A DNA stretch of 64,000 nucleotides from NCBI GenBank assembly GCA_028280065.1, contig JANQMN010000124.1, forward strand, positions 1 to 64,000, written 5' to 3'. Numbering within the stretch: position 1 is the stretch's first letter; every line of letters starts with the position of its first letter. The stretch comes from Hahella sp. (lineage in GTDB: Bacteria; Pseudomonadota; Gammaproteobacteria; Pseudomonadales; Oleiphilaceae). The notes under the pieces are model-generated. The model did no database searches and was not told where the DNA came from. It saw nothing but the letters and a program-made list of their open reading frames with translations. Of the stretch, positions 61,160-64,000 are shown piece by piece. Position numbers and translations under genes: made by a program.

Positions 61160-61789
61160 CTATGCCCAGGTTTCCAGTTCGATTTGCGCATAGAGTTTTA
61201 AGTAGTCGGCAGTGGTCACAATGCCGATGACGTTGAAGTCGTTGTTGCGAATAAGGACCGCATCGACAGATTTAAACAGCATGGCTATCGCCATTTGGTC
61301 TATGGTGCTATCACTACCGACCACTAGGAAGGCTTCGCAGATGTCGCCGATTTGTGTGGTGGGGTCTGCTTGCAGGCTGCGAAGGACCTGGCTTTCTTTC
61401 AACAGCCCGACAACTTCGGTGCCGTCAGAAACCGGCAGATGGGTAATGTCATGTTGCGCCATAACTTCGGCGGCATGGATGGGTAACCAGTGGTCCTGTC
61501 CCCAGATCAGTGGTGCGCTCATTATGTCCTTGGCTTGGAGTAAGGCATCCGGTGGAACCGACTCGGGCGATGGCGGCTGCTGTGAAGGTACTTGCTTTGA
61601 CGTGGGGGCTAATGCGGATTGTTGGTTAGCTTGGTAATACTCGGCCGTGCGTTCGGTGGTGCCTTCATCGCCAATGCCGAGTGGATGAAGTGCTGAAATT
61701 TCTTCCAGCTCTTCAACCTGTTTGATTTTTGGTTGGACTTTTAATGGAGTGATAACCCGGCGGCCGGGTTCCACCACATAGATTGGCAT
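61160..61789 (-). CDS. CBS-domain-pair protein
   Basis: A 209-residue protein with two CBS repeats in the C-terminal half (KDIMSAPLIWGQDHWLPIHA to VVGLLKESQVLRSLQ, then IGDICEAFLVVGSDSTIDQM to FNVIGIVTTADYLKLYAQI). The first 85 residues are a polar linker rich in Gln, Pro and Ser. CBS pairs bind adenine nucleotides and regulate partner proteins. No catalytic domain is attached; partner unknown. It follows mnmC by about 100 bp on the same strand, but no co-function is obvious. Confidence 0.88.
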   Translation of the reverse strand: MPIYVVEPGRRVITPLKVQPKIKQVEELEEISALHPLGIGDEGTTERTAEYYQANQQSALAPTSKQVPSQQPPSPESVPPDALLQAKDIMSAPLIWGQDHWLPIHAAEVMAQHDITHLPVSDGTEVVGLLKESQVLRSLQADPTTQIGDICEAFLVVGSDSTIDQMAIAMLFKSVDAVLIRNNDFNVIGIVTTADYLKLYAQIELETWA

Positions 61790-61885
61790 TTTCGCCCTCT
61801 ATCATTTTGCGTTGTAGAGTAATTTTAGCCCAGGCCAACCCTGTTTGCGCACCGCTTTTAATGGAGTAGCCGTGGTTTGAATCGA

Positions 61886-63778
61886 TTACCTGGCGTATCG
61901 CAGAGGTGACAGCCTTGCCTGCAATTTGGTTGGCAGAGGAGCGCCGCAACCTTCAAGTAGGTCGGCAATCAATTCTCCGGCAAAGGGTGTCAGTGCGAGC
62001 CCTTTGGAACCAAAGCCGAGATTGATAAACAACCCGGGGCTAATTTCACCGATGGCGGGAAAGTAATCCGGTAGCGCTGCGCGCACGGACGTTCGCCCGA
62101 GGAGTTGTTCCGGGCCTGCAGAAAGTTGATCGGCAATAGTCGCAAAGTCTGGGCTGAAGGCCTTGAGCTTTTGTAGATTCTCCAAATGATCGGTTTGTTT
62201 GATCTGGTAATCCTCTTTGTTCGGCTGGAAGGTCGCGCCGGTCACCAGATAGCTGGACATTGCAGAGTTCATGGAATTGTCGGCGATGATCGGCATGGCA
62301 TAACCGTCTCCGCAAAGCACCGTTTTTAGGCCAATTGGAGTCTCTTCGGCGACGGGTAACAGGCTGATTTGGCCTCTTATGGGTTTCACCGGTAAGGTGG
62401 GAATGGATGCATCGAGAATCTCAGGGAGTTGGTAACCGGTGCATATAATCACCTTCTCAGCGTTGTAATCTTGTCCGTCATTGGCGATTAATTGCCAATC
62501 AGTTCCTTTTCGCTGAATGCGGTTGATTCGACTGCTGTTAATCAGGGTGACATCCAGTTCTGCTTGAAGTGTTTGGCAAAGCTGGGCGGGCCGGCACCAA
62601 CCCCCGTTTGGGAAATACAGTCCGCCTGTCTGCAACCGAACCTCGGCGAGTTGTTCCGCCCGGTTTCGATCGACCGGTAAAAGCACTTCCTCCGGGTATT
62701 CATTGATGTTTAGAAACTTCTCTTGCCTTTGTAACTCTTGTGGGTTTTGCGCCAGTTGCAGAAGTCCACAGGCCTGCCAGATGTTCGGATATTGTTCTGC
62801 CAGCGCCGCATAGGTGCGAATGGCATACAGGTAACTGGTGAGGTGATATTCGGAATGCGGATTCCAGTCTACCGCCAGCTTTACATAAACCGCCCCTTGA
62901 GGATTTCCGGAAGCAGCTCTGGCCAACTCTTTGTCATCTGAGAAGATTGAAACTTTCCAACCCCTTCTGCACAAAGCCAAGGCCGTCATGCTGGCCGCCA
63001 ATCCGCCACCGACGACTGCCGCAGCAGGCTGCTGTAAAGCAGCAGTGGTTTTTTCTGAAACTGGCAGGGAGGCCCTGGTCATATCCCGCTTGTGCCCGAA
63101 TCCGGGGGATTTTTCCGTGTTGAATCCCGCCTCTTGCAAGCCGCGCCGAACGGCGCCGGCTGCACTGAAGGTCGCACAGGTTGCGCCTGGGTTACTATGT
63201 CCGTGAATCTGCCGGAATAGTTTCGGGGTCCACATGGTGGGATTTTGTTTTGGCGAAAAGCCATCCAGAAACCAGGCATCGGCACTGAAGCCGGTTGAAT
63301 CGAGCCAGTCTTCGACGTCGCCCAGAAACAGCGTGAGGTGAACATCCGCTGCCAGACTTAAGCGGTGAACACCCGTTAGGGCTGGTGGATATTGAGCTTG
63401 CAGCCGTTCTGCAAGTTCTGTCAACTGCGGCCAGCTACCATGGCACTTGGCCAGATCTGTCCCGGTCAGCGGGTATTTTTCCACCGAGTGGAAGTGCAAC
63501 AGACCGTTTGCCGGCCGCAGTTCTAGCCAGAGCTGCCATGCGGCAAGGAAGTTCAAGCCACTGCCAAAGCCGGTTTCAGCGATGACAAACCGCTGGCCGG
63601 TTTCCAACTGATTGAACCGTTGTCTTAGCTGGTTTCCTTCCAGAAAGACATGCCGGGTTTCCTCCAAGCCATTGACCTTGGAGAAATAGACGTCCTGAAA
63701 CTGGCTGGAAACCGGTGTTTGCGGATCGCGCCAATCCAGGACTGCTGTTTTCAGCCCTGGGCCGGGAGATTGCGTCAT
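61886..63778 (-). CDS. mnmC: Bifunctional tRNA U34 modification enzyme MnmC
   Basis: A 630-residue fusion that makes the last two steps of mnm5(s2)U34 in tRNA. The N-terminal SAM methyltransferase part (MnmC2, residues about 1-245) has the SAM motif ETGFGSGLNFLAAW and WFLDGFSPKQNPTMW. The C-terminal FAD oxidase part (MnmC1, from about 250) has VVGGGLAASMTALALCRRG and the FAD-anchoring GFGSKGLALTPFAGEL. Slightly shorter than the E. coli enzyme but complete. Its ATG overlaps the cyclophilin stop by 4 bp (ATGA). Confidence 0.95.
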   Translation of the reverse strand: MTQSPGPGLKTAVLDWRDPQTPVSSQFQDVYFSKVNGLEETRHVFLEGNQLRQRFNQLETGQRFVIAETGFGSGLNFLAAWQLWLELRPANGLLHFHSVEKYPLTGTDLAKCHGSWPQLTELAERLQAQYPPALTGVHRLSLAADVHLTLFLGDVEDWLDSTGFSADAWFLDGFSPKQNPTMWTPKLFRQIHGHSNPGATCATFSAAGAVRRGLQEAGFNTEKSPGFGHKRDMTRASLPVSEKTTAALQQPAAAVVGGGLAASMTALALCRRGWKVSIFSDDKELARAASGNPQGAVYVKLAVDWNPHSEYHLTSYLYAIRTYAALAEQYPNIWQACGLLQLAQNPQELQRQEKFLNINEYPEEVLLPVDRNRAEQLAEVRLQTGGLYFPNGGWCRPAQLCQTLQAELDVTLINSSRINRIQRKGTDWQLIANDGQDYNAEKVIICTGYQLPEILDASIPTLPVKPIRGQISLLPVAEETPIGLKTVLCGDGYAMPIIADNSMNSAMSSYLVTGATFQPNKEDYQIKQTDHLENLQKLKAFSPDFATIADQLSAGPEQLLGRTSVRAALPDYFPAIGEISPGLFINLGFGSKGLALTPFAGELIADLLEGCGAPLPTKLQARLSPLRYAR

Positions 63779-64000
63779 TCTTGTTGAGATGAAATTCGTT
63801 GTGGTACCAGGCGCGCCGAAATTACCGTGATTGTTTCGTCCGGTAGATTTGCAAACGGGCCATCCTCGCTGGTGGCGGTCCGGGCGATTTCGTCAACGAT
63901 ATCCATCCCCGAGACAACCTTGCCAAACACAGCATAGCCTGGGCGTCCCGGCCGATAGTCCAGGTATTTGTTATCGGCCACATTGATAAAGAACTGGGAA
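63775..64000 (-). CDS. Peptidyl-prolyl cis-trans isomerase, cyclophilin type (5' end missing)
   Basis: The last 75 residues of a cyclophilin, running off the right edge. Seen: SQFFINVADNKYLDYR, the conserved active-site strand with FFI and N, then GRPGYAVFGKVVSGMDIVDE with the FGKV motif and the C-terminal beta strand ETITVISARLV. Bacterial PpiA/PpiB-type; periplasmic or cytoplasmic location cannot be told without the N-terminus. The stop overlaps the mnmC start by 4 bp, so the two are co-translated. Confidence 0.9.
   Translation of the reverse strand, partial: SQFFINVADNKYLDYRPGRPGYAVFGKVVSGMDIVDEIARTATSEDGPFANLPDETITVISARLVPQRISSQQE

Noticed and set aside
1..64000. tRNA, rRNA, CRISPR arrays, insertion sequences, prophage or integrase genes
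   Set aside because: I looked on both strands and saw none; there is no transposase, integrase or repeat-spacer pattern.

Overview
The window reads as a chromosomal segment of a heterotrophic, probably marine or hydrocarbon-associated gammaproteobacterium. The evidence is gene content: an AlkB-type alkane monooxygenase, a two-domain fatty acyl-CoA reductase of the Marinobacter type, a yeaG-yeaH-spoVR operon, MnmC, AcpH, TrxC, YchJ and a proteobacterial type VI secretion (T6SS) block. Relatives of Marinobacter, Alcanivorax or Ketobacter are plausible, but the genus is inference. No rRNA, tRNA, CRISPR array, insertion sequence or prophage was recognised. Coding density is high and most genes have a visible Shine-Dalgarno sequence.

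Layout. 0-13 kb: 3' part of a SulP permease, an alpha/beta hydrolase, a GlxA-type regulator, glutaredoxin, a double cyclic-nucleotide-binding protein with a degenerate rhodanese domain, an HDOD protein, a large MalT-like LuxR regulator, a SEC-C protein, a GST, and a response regulator-TPR / histidine kinase pair. 13.8-24.2 kb: a T6SS block in one direction (fha/tagH, tssJ, tssK, tssL, tssM, tagF, PP2C phosphatase, small tail-anchored protein). It covers the membrane complex, baseplate adaptor and post-translational control. The sheath, tube, ClpV, spike and kinase genes are not here. 24.2-35 kb: a DUF4156 lipoprotein, a 1517-residue hybrid sensor kinase, an M16 protease lipoprotein, and the fatty acyl-CoA reductase.

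35-43 kb: an AT-richer accessory stretch with a vapBC-like toxin-antitoxin pair, followed (reading on the minus strand) by hypB, a 905-residue Fe-S/flavin oxidoreductase, hypA and a solute-binding protein. A MocR-type regulator diverges from hypB. No hydrogenase is present, which makes this the most unusual locus of the window. 43-51 kb: peroxiredoxin, GIY-YIG protein, the prkA(yeaG)-yeaH-spoVR stress operon and an exported unknown protein.

51-64 kb: a lysine-catabolism operon (lysine-6-dehydrogenase-like, piperideine-6-carboxylate/aminoadipate-semialdehyde dehydrogenase, 2-oxoadipate dioxygenase) diverging from an Lrp-type regulator; a GNAT protein; a decayed Old Yellow Enzyme fragment; acpH, which appears to start at CTG in a CTGA overlap with an exported protein gene; trxC; an EamA transporter; ychJ; alkB; a CBS protein; mnmC; and the 3' end of a cyclophilin gene. 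Alkane oxidation (alkB) and fatty-alcohol formation (acyl-CoA reductase) would fit a hydrocarbon-to-wax-ester lifestyle.
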